This document shows positions 23,198-34,455 of a stretch of DNA of 64,000 bases, one piece after another. Origin of the DNA: Atherix ibis (taxonomy: Eukaryota > Arthropoda > Insecta > Diptera > Athericidae); NCBI GenBank assembly GCA_958298945.1, contig OY282605.1, positions 35,070,811 to 35,134,810 on the forward strand, read 5' to 3'. The position numbers were made by a program, and so were the translations under genes. The notes beneath the pieces were generated by a model. That model was given only the letters and a program-made list of their open reading frames with translations. It made no database searches and was not told the DNA's origin. Within the stretch, counting starts at the first letter, position 1; every line of letters begins with the position of its first letter.

Positions 23198-23940
23198 CCT
23201 ATCGTTAGACACAATACCAAGGCCGTTATAGATACGCCCAATTAACGCGCAAAACAGACTTATCAGCTGAGGTTAGCCAGCTCAGCTGACTAGATCCAGG
23301 TAGTTGTACCCCAGTTAGCCTCAATCCAACGCAACATCGATTTCCTGCTTGGGCAACCTCATACATGAAAGCCTCGAACTTCTTTTCTGAACCTCTTGAA
23401 AACAAGTTCCTCTATGGCAAGATGGTTTTAATACCATCTCTGTCATTTACCGCCATTAATCATATTTCGTGCCCCATGCATGAAGTTGTCAAACATTCAA
23501 TGTTCGGTCAATTCCTACGGTAAGCGGTCTCAACAAGCAGACCGTTTCCTCATTACCCCAACTACCTAGTTCTGCCACTCACCAGCTCCATCCATTACAG
23601 ATAGGTCCATTGGCTAATAGTCAGTAAGCTACCTAAACTCTACTATCATTTGCTGTAATAGCACTCGGGATCTTGCCATCCCTCAGCCCCAGTCCTAAGA
23701 CTGTACTTGCGATGTTAGTGACAACCGCAGTCACCCTCGTTTCAGCCAAAGGCTACTCACCTTCGCTTGGCACGACGAACGGACCAACGTGGGACTCCCG
23801 ACCCCCCTTGTACCAGTCAGCTTAGCTGACTGTCAAAGAGTTATACTCAAGCGGCTAGAGTAAGGAAACTTGTAATTTCCTGGTACTGCTCGACCAGTCC
23901 AGGGCGGCGTGTTCGCCAAGACCCGTAGGCCACTTTTGGT
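23198..23940. repeat. Unidentified GC-richer block beside mariner 2
   Basis: About 740 bases of distinctly higher GC start right at the mariner's TA and end near 23940, where AT-rich DNA resumes. Several short inverted words are present, such as CAGTCAGCTTAGCTGACTG near 23815-23833. There is no long ORF on either strand. It looks like the untranslated end of an unknown repeat, or a unique regulatory block. I cannot assign it. Confidence 0.35.
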
Positions 23941-25660
23941 ATCGATCCTATTATCCAAAATGGTCCTCCTTGCTGGAAATACAATTGATAATTACAAAAG
24001 ACTTTATCATTTCAAGTATGGCTACACCATTTATTTGAAAAAATATTACCCTTATTGAAAAACCCCTCAACTCTCAGGCATTTATAAATAATAAAAATTA
24101 CTGAAAAATATTTTTTCCAATAAAAAAACATAATTGCTATAAATTAATATGTAAATAAATTTGCAACATTTGAAAATTTCTTATTAATTTGATTACGCAA
24201 CAATTTAATCTCAACCTTTCAAAGAGGAACATAATTTGATATTTCTTCCTTTTGACATCATCTTAGTATAGAAATTATTAATAATTTAACTTTCATATTA
24301 ATTTTAGTAAAATTTTATACTTCGATATATAGAGTTGAAGATGTTTCAATGTTTGTATTGTTTTGAAAGGTAAACTACGAAGATATTTCCATCCATCACC
24401 ACCTACAAAAACTGTGAATATATTTTTCTCCGGATATGGTATAAAAGTTTTAATGTAAACAGATTTGAACTAAAGAACATCCTTACATATGTATTGAGCA
24501 AAAATCGACTATGGTACATCTAATATATTGGTTGCATCAATGCAGGATAATAAGAATGGTGATTTTCTTGAATATAGAATGCGAAACTACTTGATAGAAA
24601 CTTTACCGACCATCGCCGCCACCCTCAAAATATCTCATCTTTGGAAATTAATTTATATAGCTCTGGCCATCTTCAATTGGGGAAATTACATTAAATTTTG
24701 GGCAAACTTAATAATCTCGATTCCACTTTGACGACCATTGGTTAGTTCGAAGGGAAACTGTCAGAAACACAATAATGAAATTGAAGGCGGACTTCTTACT
24801 ATCCCAGTTTACAAAATCATCCTATTCTATTGTCCTCTACACCCCCCCCCCCCCCCATCACTCATATGAGTATATTTCCCATTCCATATATCTCAACTAT
24901 TTAGTCGTTCATATATCTTTCAATTTCATTTATTGGACTAGCCAATCTCCAGTTTTATCAAGTAGGCGCTACCCAACCTATAATAACGAAACGAAACTCT
25001 CTTATCATATTCTTTGCTCATCCTACATTTCTAGCTAGAGTATATGAAAACTTATTGTTGATTGAGCATTAATTAAGTTTTAAAGTTTAGTAAATTCGAA
25101 ATATTTAGAAGGTAAGAAGAAACTTTACTTTCTCTACCCTTTCCTTAACATTCAATTTTGATTCCAAGTCAGATCCGAACGGACCAAAACAGAGCTAGTA
25201 GTATCTATCGTCCACTCTAGTCCATTCCATTCTATTCCCTTCCTTTCATTTTGCTTCATTATACAGAAATATTCCGGAAATTAGGTTACACTACCCTGCG
25301 GTCGGATGATCGGAATTGACGTACATTTCAAAAACACCTAAATTGCAAATTTTCACCCATCACAGACGTTTACTCATATTTACTGATATATGAACAAGTT
25401 TTAATAAAATAAACTTAAACATTTAATAATCTATTATAAAATTATAATTTTATGTATATTTAAATATTTAAGAAAATTTACAATTTTACTCACTATTAAA
25501 AAAGTTTATATTAAATAAAATGGATGCTGGGTTATTTTTTTTTTGTTATTTCTGCTTAAATCCTACTTCTATTTTTAGTAGATTTTTTTAAATTAAAAAA
25601 AAAATAGATCAATAATAATCTTCCCAGAGCAGTTGAACCGATTTAATGATTTCAATGTTA
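23941..25660. other. AT-rich spacer with a 15-C homopolymer
   Basis: Mostly AT-rich DNA. A run of 15 cytosines lies at 24842-24856. Short ORFs around 24528-25038 show no recognisable domain. Nothing else was recognised. Confidence 0.45.
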
Positions 25661-25666
25661 TGCAAA

Positions 25667-25754
25667 CCATAATAAGGTGATACCTCAAAAGGAAGTTCAC
25701 GGATGTATGTTCCTACATCCGTGAACTTCCTTTTGAGGTAGCACCTTATTATGG
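25667..25754. repeat. 41-bp hairpin, one mismatch, 6-base loop
   Basis: Arms 25667-25707 and 25714-25754 are reverse complements with one mismatch. The loop is TGTTCC. The arm sequence is not a simple repeat, so this is a real inverted duplication or foldback element. It lies directly before the ORF at 25774. Confidence 0.92.
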
Positions 25755-25773
25755 GGAGCTGTAAGAAATTACA

Positions 25774-25989
25774 ATGGTGGAAGAGATTGCAGTTTGTAGT
25801 GCCAATCATAGAAATTTCATTATATTCAGTGGCATCAATGCAGACATAGAAACCAACCATGGTCCATCGAGTGATCCTGTTCTCAGCAATATTCAAAATA
25901 ACCTGCCTAACAACAGGAATTGTCAAGGTCTTTTGGAAGTTGCAGATAATGACCAGGCTGATCAAATTGTTTACGAACCAAATTCGTAA
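25774..25989 (+). CDS. Short ORF with degenerate 2A-like motif, possible LINE relic
   Basis: A 71-codon frame beginning ATG holds DIETNHGP at residues 24-31 (25843-25866). The ribosome-skipping 2A core is D(V/I)ExNPGP. Here the first Pro of NPGP is replaced by His, which should abolish skipping. The residues before it (FIIFSGINA) are hydrophobic, as in 2A-like leaders near the N terminus of some non-LTR retrotransposon proteins. No reverse transcriptase follows, only AT-rich DNA. It may be a retrotransposon fragment or a chance frame. Confidence 0.25.
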   Translation: MVEEIAVCSANHRNFIIFSGINADIETNHGPSSDPVLSNIQNNLPNNRNCQGLLEVADNDQADQIVYEPNS

Positions 25990-25994
25990 ACACA

Positions 25995-26282
25995 CGAAAC
26001 TGAAAATTAGCGAAAGATTCCTTGCAAAAAAAAGGCCAACTATTTCCTAACCTCGATAATCATATAAAATTTTGGAGTACGGGAACTCATCAGGATTCGG
26101 AAAACATCCTTTTCCAATTGCCTTTTCTGTGACTTTCAAATTAGTATTCCTCGTCTTCTACAGACTTTAAGTTCTCTTAATATCCTTTCTGAGTCCTCTT
26201 TTTAATTGATTAAAATAAACTAACATGCTCCACAAAATTTAGCCTCTTCAAACTGATCCATCCAATAATTTCATCTAGGACA
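25995..26282. other. AT-rich spacer, nothing recognised
   Basis: Short AT-rich stretch between the 2A-like ORF and the first SINE-like repeat copy. No feature was seen. Confidence 0.4.
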
Positions 26283-26384
26283 CAGACTAAAAAGTCGCCA
26301 AATGACCTCATGGTCGTGGCGCTGCATCGTGGCCCCTGGTAAATGTCCTAAGTACCTTATATACAAACATACAAACAAACAATC
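26283..26384 (+). repeat. SINE-like dispersed repeat, copy 1
   Basis: The sequence CGCCAAATGACCTCATGGTC is followed by GTGGCGCT, a middle section with GGCCCCT, then TGTCCTAAGTACCTTATA and an A/CA-rich tail. The same order of words occurs at 59825, 62490 and, on the other strand, 63968. The A-rich 3' end is what a retroposed element would leave. There is no ORF. Confidence 0.5.
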
Positions 26385-28300
26385 GACTTTAATAAAATTT
26401 CTAACTGAAATATGAAGTCTAAACTGCCACGACTACTAAGATTGTTAATGAAATAGAAAGTCTAAAATGCCACGTTGGCATTTTCAAACATAAAATTATT
26501 TTATTGAGTTTTTTCCCCACAAATAATTATTAAATAATACTTGACAAAATTAGTAACAAAAAAAATTCTATAAATGAATACTCTTTAGAAAAAGAATGTT
26601 TGCTGTAAAAAATTTTCACCTTTCAAAAAATAACATAAAAATTAGAAAATATTCTAGAAGTAAAAACTTTTTTGTTTAGAGGAAAGTTAATAATGAAAAT
26701 GATAGAAATTCAATTTTTTTTGGAATAAAATCCTGGAAAACATGTGATCAATTGAAGCAGGAATAAAATTTAAAGAAAATAAGTGCAATTAGAAGAGTAA
26801 AAAAATTGTTTGAGAAATATATAAAAAGCTAAAAAGGGAAAAATATTCATCCTCTCCACCACTGTAAAGTATGTTTTTGATTGTAGGTGGTCATTTGGCG
26901 GGTAAAAGATGTGACCTCCTCGTCTATGGCGTCAAAGCCAAGTACCGTGAATAAAAATTTATGAAAACGACAACGGGAGCAGCTGAACCGAAGTCTGAAA
27001 AAAATTTTTTCTTCTAAAAAGAATAAAACCATCGCTGACTTGAATCGCTGGTAGGGACCACCAGGATCAGAAACAGAATCACTACCAGGTCCCACAGTAT
27101 GCTCAGATATAACCGGACAGAAAGTGACTGGACACTCATAGGATAGTCGTATATTTTCGACTGATATGCATTTATGCCCCCATACGTAGAGATGAATAGG
27201 TTCGGAACAAGTGATATGGCGACAACGTGTACGAATGCGAGCTTTTTAAACTTTTACGAATGTATAGGTTGGCTATAACTTTTGCATATCAAACAAGTTG
27301 AAGTATTTTTTTTAGCGCGGCACAGAAAATTTTTGCACCGCCTGGCAGATTAATTTTGGTCCATTCGACGCCCCAAAAGTACACAAATGCGAGATAGCCA
27401 GAATCGCCACCTCATTGACGAGTCTCAGGCTTCTATTAAGCAGTGTAGTTCCTCGCATGCAAACCGTCAGAATGTCGATTGGAAGCTCCCTTCCATAATG
27501 GCAACAACATTCGATAACGACAGAATCGAAACATTGACACCCAACTCATTCTGCTGTTACCATCACGTGGTCACCACCATCATCATTCCCACCCGAACTT
27601 CTGTTGCCATGTTCTTGTTCAGCAATAAAAATCTAGTGATGAGCTGAAAACCAAGGACGAGATGAATAATGCCACCCAACATTTGTACAGTCTCCTTCCA
27701 TATATGCATTTCGAGTGGCCTAAATGAAACAACCGAATTTTATCTCATCCCTTCTCCGTTGAAATGTTCACCTTTTTCTTTTCGATCTGGTCCGACCCTT
27801 TCCATTAGCATCCTTCAATAGCCAAAATTTCCTTCCAAAAAGGAAAAAAAATGATTTGTTCCGCTTTAAAATAACGAACATTTAGTCGCGAAACCCCTTA
27901 TAATCGGGTACGTGCGTTGGTCATTTTCCGTTACGAAATTGGGATGACCGCGATGTCTGTAATTCATCCCATTCGAGGAACTCTGCAAAAGTCCAGACCG
28001 CACAGGTAAGTCTGTCACTCCCTCCAACTAAACCGGATGTGGAGTGGTACATCATTGAAATGGTAGATGGGTGTGGCTGAAGCTTCGGACGCTGCTATAC
28101 ATGGACCTATCCCAGTTGCTCCGGTCGCTTTGTGGATGGATGCTCGATCTTTTTATATTTTTTTCTTCGTACTTTGCAATTTTTGGCAATTTTTTTCTCG
28201 CCGTTTTGGTCTTTTAATTTGATGATAATTTTTTTAAATTTTTATTTAGTTTTGGTAGAATCAGTTGTTGGATGAATATTTGCTTATATTCATATGGTGG
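26385..28300. other. AT-rich spacer and lower-AT noncoding block
   Basis: From 26385 to about 26850 the DNA is AT-rich. From about 26850 to 28160 it is mixed in composition and unique in appearance. CACAG|GTAAGT near 28003 is a strong donor-like sequence, but no credible exon precedes it beyond about 45 open codons. No transposon similarity was seen. Confidence 0.35.
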
Positions 28301-30107
28301 GGGGGGGGGCGGTCACTTCGGTCGGTTGCAATTCAATTGTAGTAGGCATTGAATGGTCAAGAAAGTTGGTTTGTTTTTGGTGGCGGCCACGGTAGATGAC
28401 GAGTTAATATTAATTCAAAGAATGGGTTGGAAGCTGCTGAGTTGCGCTTTTAGCCCAAGTGAGTTTTTAATTCGTAGGAAAAAAAATATGTACACACAAT
28501 GTGACGAGGCATTACAAGTGCCGTTCAGAAGTTTTGCTTACAAAATCAATTCCTGTTCAACTTTGGTACGAATCAAGGACTAACCAAAAATTTGCTATTG
28601 AGTCTGCCCTTAGAAATGATTTGAATAAAAGTTTGTTGCGGCACCAAATAAAGGTATGCATTCACACATCATACACTATGCATTATACGAGACACAGTGC
28701 AGTACACTTTGTGTGTGCACACTGCATACTCAACATCGTGTATTGCACTTAAAACATTTCGGCTTAAGCTCTTCTATCCATAATAAAAACCATAAAATTT
28801 TCGCCTGTCATAATGCCTTTTATTACATTTGCTGCAAAAGTTTCGATGCATAGAAATGTAAAAAATATATTATCAAAAAAAAAAAAAAAAATTAAAATTG
28901 CGAGAAAAAAAAATCACATTAAAAAAAAACATATATGAAAATAGTGTAGAAAAAGCCACAAACAAACTGTAATAATAAAAAAAATTATTTTTGAGAAAAA
29001 AAAGAATACAAAAATAAATGCAAATTAAAATTTCAAACCAGTTAGAAATTTTTTAATAAAAACTTTTGCTATGAAATTTTTGTAATTTCATTTTCGAAAG
29101 TTGTTATTTTCTCATATTTCTCTAAGCTTAAATATGCTTTATAAAGGAGCAAATTCGTAAAGGCGGAAACATTTTAAGTTTCATAAAATAAAATGGAGGA
29201 AATTTTTAGTTTCGTTCATTTTCGATAGATTTTTTTACAATAGTCATAAAGTTGATCTACAGATTCATGTACATAGGCAGAAACCTTCATAAAAATTCAG
29301 ATTTTTTTTTTGTGTAGTGTAAGAAAAATTATTTTTAAAAAGCTCAAACATAGGACCGAGTACCTTAAATAAAAATATCAAATCAGTTAAAATTTTATAT
29401 AATTCGTTATTTTCTTAAAGTTCTATTTTATAATATAATCAATTTTCGTTCTTCATTTTCGTAGAACGAGTTAAGAGAGATCTTCGTCGAATTAATATGG
29501 AAACTCTAAAATTAGTTTGTTGAGAAGGGCCAATGTCGACGATCTTTATTTTTTTTTTCCTTTGGAAATTTAAAATTTTTTTCCTTTTAATTTTTTAAAA
29601 TTTTATTTCCACATTTTTTTTTGACCTTCCCAATTTTTACACTTTCCTCATCATTTCCTACTTTCTACCTTTTGCCTAAATAACTTTATTTTGTTTTTTA
29701 CAATAGTTTTAGTAAATTTTTTTGGCACCTCCTATCTTCTCATCACACTTTCATATTTCTTCTTCTTCTTCATCTCCCAAGGAGCAATTAACACGTTTGG
29801 ATCACTCCACTTTCCCCTATATATTTCGGTATGATTTTTCGTTGTTGGGTATGGTGGGTGTGAAAGTACCACACGTTCAAACCCCCCTTCCCCCAACCCT
29901 TAATTTATGCAAAAAGCTAACAACAAGCATGCTTAGCAGGGTAATGTTCTCTATGAGTATACTCATCACTGGCCATACTCCTTTAGAGCTTAAAGTTTAT
30001 TAATTTTTTTATTATTCCAAATTTTAATATCTTCCTCTTCCCCTTCAATCTCCAAAAATTTACTGACTTCTATCAATATAGTATAACAATTAGTTAATCA
30101 TAATAGA
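28301..30107. other. AT-rich spacer, nothing recognised
   Basis: An 11-base G run (28299-28309) is followed by AT-rich sequence with long A runs around 28880-28930. Short ORFs show no known domain. Confidence 0.45.
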
Positions 30108-30109
30108 TA

Positions 30110-30700
30110 CGAGGTCTCTTCAAAAAGTATCACGAATTTTGAATTTCCGCGGATTACATATATTCGATTTGTGATTTTTTTGTGGCGTTATATTGGTACT
30201 CATGTCTCTCACTTATGCTGATAAGTTCGGCTATTTTGAATGTTCAGTTAATTCTTGACAGCTGCTTTGCTTGCACATGTTTTGGCTCGTCTTCGATTTT
30301 TGCCCATTCCAAAAAATGGATCAAAGTATCTGTATCAAATTTTGTGTAAAAAAGCAAATTAATTGCGCGGACGCATTCCGAATGTTGACTGTGGCATATG
30401 GTGAAGCTACCTTGGACCGAAGCAACGTTTATCGGTGGTATAAAATATTCTCAGAGGGCCGAGAAGATGTGAACGATGAAAAGCGTGCCGGACAACCGAG
30501 CACGTCAACAACAGACGAAAACGGTGATGAAGTGAAGAAAATAGTATTGGCCAATCGTCGAATCACCGTTAGAACAGTTGCTGAGGACTTAAACATATCG
30601 ATTGGCTCGTGCCAAAAAAATGATTTTTTGAAGTGCTTCGAGGATTAGAAAAAACGTTGGCACAAGTGTATAATATCTGGTAGGGATTACTTTGGTTAAG
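30110..30700 (+). mobile_element. mariner-like element 3, internally deleted, 3' end lost
   Basis: The left end CGAGGTCTCTTCAAAAAGTA (30110-30129), preceded by TA, matches the TIR and 5' untranslated region of mariner 2 with only scattered differences. The transposase starts at 30316, and its N-terminal part joins directly to the C-terminal tail. The sequence stops matching the family at about 30698, where a long hairpin begins. No right TIR was found. It is a relative of mariner 2, not a copy of mariner 1. Confidence 0.82.
30316..30648 (+). pseudogene. Internally deleted mariner transposase: DNA-binding part only
   Basis: The frame starts MDQSICIKFCVKKQINC and stays open for 110 codons through EGREDVNDEKRAGQPSTS and AEDLNISIGSCQ. 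It covers the two DNA-binding helix-turn-helix regions and the linker. After SCQ it joins KNDFLKCFED, the start of the C-terminal tail, then meets a TAG at 30646-30648. The rest of the tail (KKRWHKCIISGRDYF) follows out to about 30695. All three catalytic Asp residues are gone with about 240 codons. If expressed, it could bind mariner ends without cutting. Confidence 0.8.
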
Positions 30701-30706
30701 TTGATG

Positions 30707-30812
30707 CTAATGTAACTAATTGTCACGTGGTGTTTTAACGCGATCTGTTAACTAGTTTGTGAACTAGTTGACAGATCGCGCCAAAACACTACGTGACAAT
30801 TAGCTACATTAG
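30707..30812. repeat. 51-bp hairpin at the broken end of mariner 3
   Basis: Arms 30707-30757 and 30762-30812 are reverse complements with about five mismatches and a 4-base loop (TGTG). The hairpin begins just where mariner 3 loses similarity to its family and ends before the next transposase relic. Confidence 0.88.
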
Positions 30813-30829
30813 TCAATGTCGAATATGCT

Positions 30830-31440
30830 CGGCTGATTTTTAATATGGAAAAAAATATCGAACCAAAAATTATATTGAAAAATATTGAGGGTGAGTCAGC
30901 TTTATCAAAACCACATGCATAAAAGTTGAACAAAGCATGTGCAGATTGCCAAGATGGACACTAATTATTTGCTCGCATAGTTTTAGTTGATATTTTGGGC
31001 CTGAAACTCGTTGCAGCACTGTTTATTTTGAAGGACCCCAAAAAGAGTTGCTAAAAACATTGTTGAACGATCTTATTTAAACCCTACTTTTAATAAAATA
31101 ATAAATAAAGGACGATGGAAAATAGGCTCACCATTTTAACATGGACATTATTTAAAATATTTCAAAATAGTGCTTTCACAATGAGCCGAATCCCATTAAA
31201 GTCACTCGAAAACATTAATGATGTTGCCTGTTTTCCAGGAAAAATTTCGGTTTGTTGCAAACAGTAAATATTGTTCACAAAATTTTTGTCATCGATCAAA
31301 ACTCGTTTTCAGCAGATATGACTTTTTTCTGTTATCCCAAGCTGAAATTACCACTTTTTGAAAAATGTTCTGACTCCTTTGAAGTCATAAAAAAGAATTC
31401 GTAGAAGGAACTGGAAACGATACCAACAAGTGCTTATTAA
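30830..31440 (+). mobile_element. Mariner-family remnant Y1
   Basis: Plus-strand translation around 30995-31035 gives ILGLKLVAALFILKDPKK, matching the LGMKRVAARLVPKDLNF segment of mariner transposases. At about 31315-31425 it gives MTFFCYPKLKLPLFEK, then KNSKELETIPT-like sequence, matching the region after the third catalytic Asp (DFFLFPKLKLPLRGRRF). Stops are frequent, and the middle with the second Asp is not recognisable. A second relic of the same type lies at 40640-41280. Confidence 0.6.
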
Positions 31441-33535
31441 AAGTATTCGTAAATATTTTTTTTTATTTAAAAATTCCTTCCTCATATATTTTTTTCAACT
31501 CCAAAACTTTATAAAAGTAATTTTTCAATGCTAATTTTTGGTACTAAAAAAGTCACAAATATCCTTAAATTCATAAAAGCTAATTTTTCTCTCACTCTCC
31601 TCATATTGGTTAGAAGATGAAGTCCTTTTAACCACCTATTATTCTACGAATAGTCCTACAAGGGTACTGAAATGTTTTTTATTAAATAAAATAAAAAAAC
31701 TCTACTCACAAGGATATTTATTAGTAAGTCTGTTTATATGGGAGATAAATCATATGAAGTTGGGTCCGAAATTAAAATTACACCGGCCAAACCAATTTTC
31801 CTAAGATTATAATTTGTTGTTTAATTAACCATAATACACAAACGCAACAAGACTGTCCGTCCAATCTATTCTTCCCAAATTGCATACAAGCGGATATCTC
31901 TTATAACTCGTCCTTTTGCCGCACTTCTCACTTATGGTCAGTGGACCTATAAACGTACAATATGTAAGAGTGGATGCAAATTCTTCCACAGAGTGTACTA
32001 TTGGGATCGCCATATATTCAAGTCAACTGACAGACCAAATCCGTACGCACATTCCAAAGTTTAACTAAGGTGCGGCAGGGTCTCGACGATTCAGGGATTC
32101 CGAATTTCAGAAACTCAGGGATTTAGAGTGATTTGGGGCTTGAAGCATACCATAGTCTCAAATTTGAACTCTAACTGCAATCGCTTCCCCTACTGAATGC
32201 AATTTTAACTTTCTTGGCCAGAACTCCGGAGTACGCGAGGAGGTAAACTTTGGGCGAAAGTCGATAATGAGTTTGTTAGGCAACTCGGCAACGAACACCG
32301 ATGACGTTGCATATGCATAATTATACGTCCTGCTAGACACGACAGACAGTCGGCAAATGTATGTAGACATGGAAGAGTACACGTACCGGCATGGATATAC
32401 GGTACGAAGACTCACATATCCAGAAATATAACTTCCTCCCCCAACAATTATGGTAGCCAAACCAGAGCTGTATTTGTGTGCCGAATATGCAATTTAATTT
32501 GCAATTCGGACGTCTGCATTAACTCTAATTTACATAACATTGAAACACTGAACGAAATACGAAAGGAAAATTGAACAACGGGGTTGGGAAGGCTTAAGGG
32601 ATTGGTTTAATGCTGGGGATGAGAAAGAAAGAAACACACGATAACTGGAGACTATGGAATTGGTTCGAGTGCAAGTAGCAGGGATGGTTAGGTAAGAAAG
32701 CGATCGGAATCAGCAAGCTGAAATGCCCAAAGCTAAGTAAAGGTGATATGCGGGACTGATATTAGTTGGACTTTCATAGCTACTATAAACGCCTACTTAC
32801 TATCATCTAATATAAGTACTTGGGTAATTGTCTACCCCTTGGCTAAGTCCAAGGATTCTTGTGAAGGGATGTGATAGCACTGGTCACGGCAAACCAATGC
32901 CCAATATGGATAAGAATTGAGTAGATGAAATGGTTGAGGTCGACGGTGATGATGGTGATAGCGATGGTCTTAGATTGGCAATTGGACTGAGGACCGAAGT
33001 CAGTTCGTTCATTTTCGACCATTCACTAGACACCGTATTCGTCAAGGTGAGTGAGGAAGCAGAGCAAATGTTCAGCTGGCGCAAAGGAGCTAAAACTAAT
33101 GAGGTGGTGTTATGAGGAAAACTAATTGTAGAGTTGTCCGACGATATTCTGAATAGAGAAAGGGAATGCAATGAACAGGCGAGTTTGTGAGTAGCATTTA
33201 AGCTTTAGTCTGAATTAATGAGAAATTCTAATTTATGCTCCATCCTACATGCAGAATCGGCCTTCATTTCGGTTTTGGTTTAGGTTCGGCACTTTCTGCT
33301 GACATCTTATCCCTTCCCTTCAGCCCTACCCCATCTAATCTATGAGCCCACCACCATCTATGAGTACATGGCCAACATTGTCTAAACAGAATTTTGCTGC
33401 TTAGTTACCATGTACTTGTTCGCCTGGCATGATTATGCCTAATATAGTTGGAACAAAACTGATACAGGATGGGAAACTACTTTCAATAATATAGTCTAAC
33501 GTAATGATTGTCCTGTTTTCCATGCACTCAAATCA
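31441..33535. other. AT-rich spacer then lower-AT noncoding block 31900-33500
   Basis: The first 450 bases are AT-rich. The rest is mixed in composition with no simple repeats and no transposon similarity. One short frame (32930-33046) ends in a good splice-donor match and is listed separately. Nothing else was recognised. Confidence 0.35.
32930..33046 (+). other. Candidate short first coding exon
   Basis: GAAATGG at 32930 is an acceptable insect start context. The frame is open for 39 codons (Asp-rich, beginning MVEVDGDDGDSDGL) and ends at AAG|GTGAGT, a near-consensus donor at 33046/33047, leaving phase 0. An in-frame TGA lies just upstream. No second exon, domain or homolog is recognised, so it may be a chance match. 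Confidence 0.18.
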
Positions 33536-33536
33536 A

Positions 33537-33628
33537 ACAACCAACCAATCTACCCACCAACCTACCAACCAACCAACCAACCAACCAGCCAACCAAGCAA
33601 CAAACCAACCAACCAGCCAGCCAACAAC
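33537..33628. repeat. CCAA tetranucleotide microsatellite
   Basis: Imperfect tandem CCAA/ACCA repeats, interrupted by CCAG and CAAG variants, across about 90 bases. Confidence 0.9.
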
Positions 33629-34455
33629 TTATTCTACACTTAATACAATGTTATAACCATAAATAGAACTTACGGATCAATAATTTTAGATGGTCATTGT
33701 ACATAAATTCTAAATATTAACAACTACCAACCAATAAAATATTCTTAGGGTCGAAGTTTGAAAATTTACTCCTTGTTTGAATACGGATACCTCCACACTA
33801 CCAACTCTACTTCTTACCTTTACCTTTTATTTGGCCATGTCTTTTAAGACAGACAAGCACATGAACACGCTATCAGTCCCGTAATGGATTTTAAATCCTT
33901 AGGCATATCGATAAACTTTAATTTATAATTATGTATTCCGTAGGTGGGCAATCGTTGCTATAATGTTTGGATGATAGCAAACTGGACAAGACGAAAGGAG
34001 ACGGTGAAAAAAGTATTTCAAATATACCCCATTGTGAGTGTTTGCACAATGATTATTTAATAAAATCTATTATTTAGGAAAGTATCGATCTCGGAATGAT
34101 TTGAAATAAAAATTATATAATCTCTGATGGTGGAAATGGGAAAGTTTGGAAAAGATTTCCGACAACCTGTTGCCTGTTCCATACACCATAGCAGATTACT
34201 TTTTCTCTCAAGAGTTTCTTTCTACCAAAGAAATTACAAATTTTAAAAAAGATTTTATTAATATTTTCGTCAATCTATTAGTAATAAAGGCCCAACAAAT
34301 TTTTTTTACCTAATAAAATTCGAAATAAAAAACTTCTTAAAAGTCCTTCTATTGACCGCTTAATGCGATAAGCAGAATATTTTATTGGCAGATATGACCG
34401 CAAAATATCACCTCCTTAATTAAAAGAACAAAATTTTTATTTTTTGAGTTTTTCT
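33629..34455. other. AT-rich spacer, nothing recognised
   Basis: Spacer leading into the satellite array. No ORF or repeat family was recognised. Confidence 0.45.

Noticed and set aside
25609..25995. 128-codon minus-strand ORF
   Set aside because: It runs through both arms of the hairpin at 25667-25754 and overlaps the plus-strand frame. No domain was recognised.
28000..28010. Strong splice donor CAGGTAAGT as evidence of an exon
   Set aside because: The open frame before it is only about 45 codons without a convincing acceptor or domain. The motif alone is not enough.
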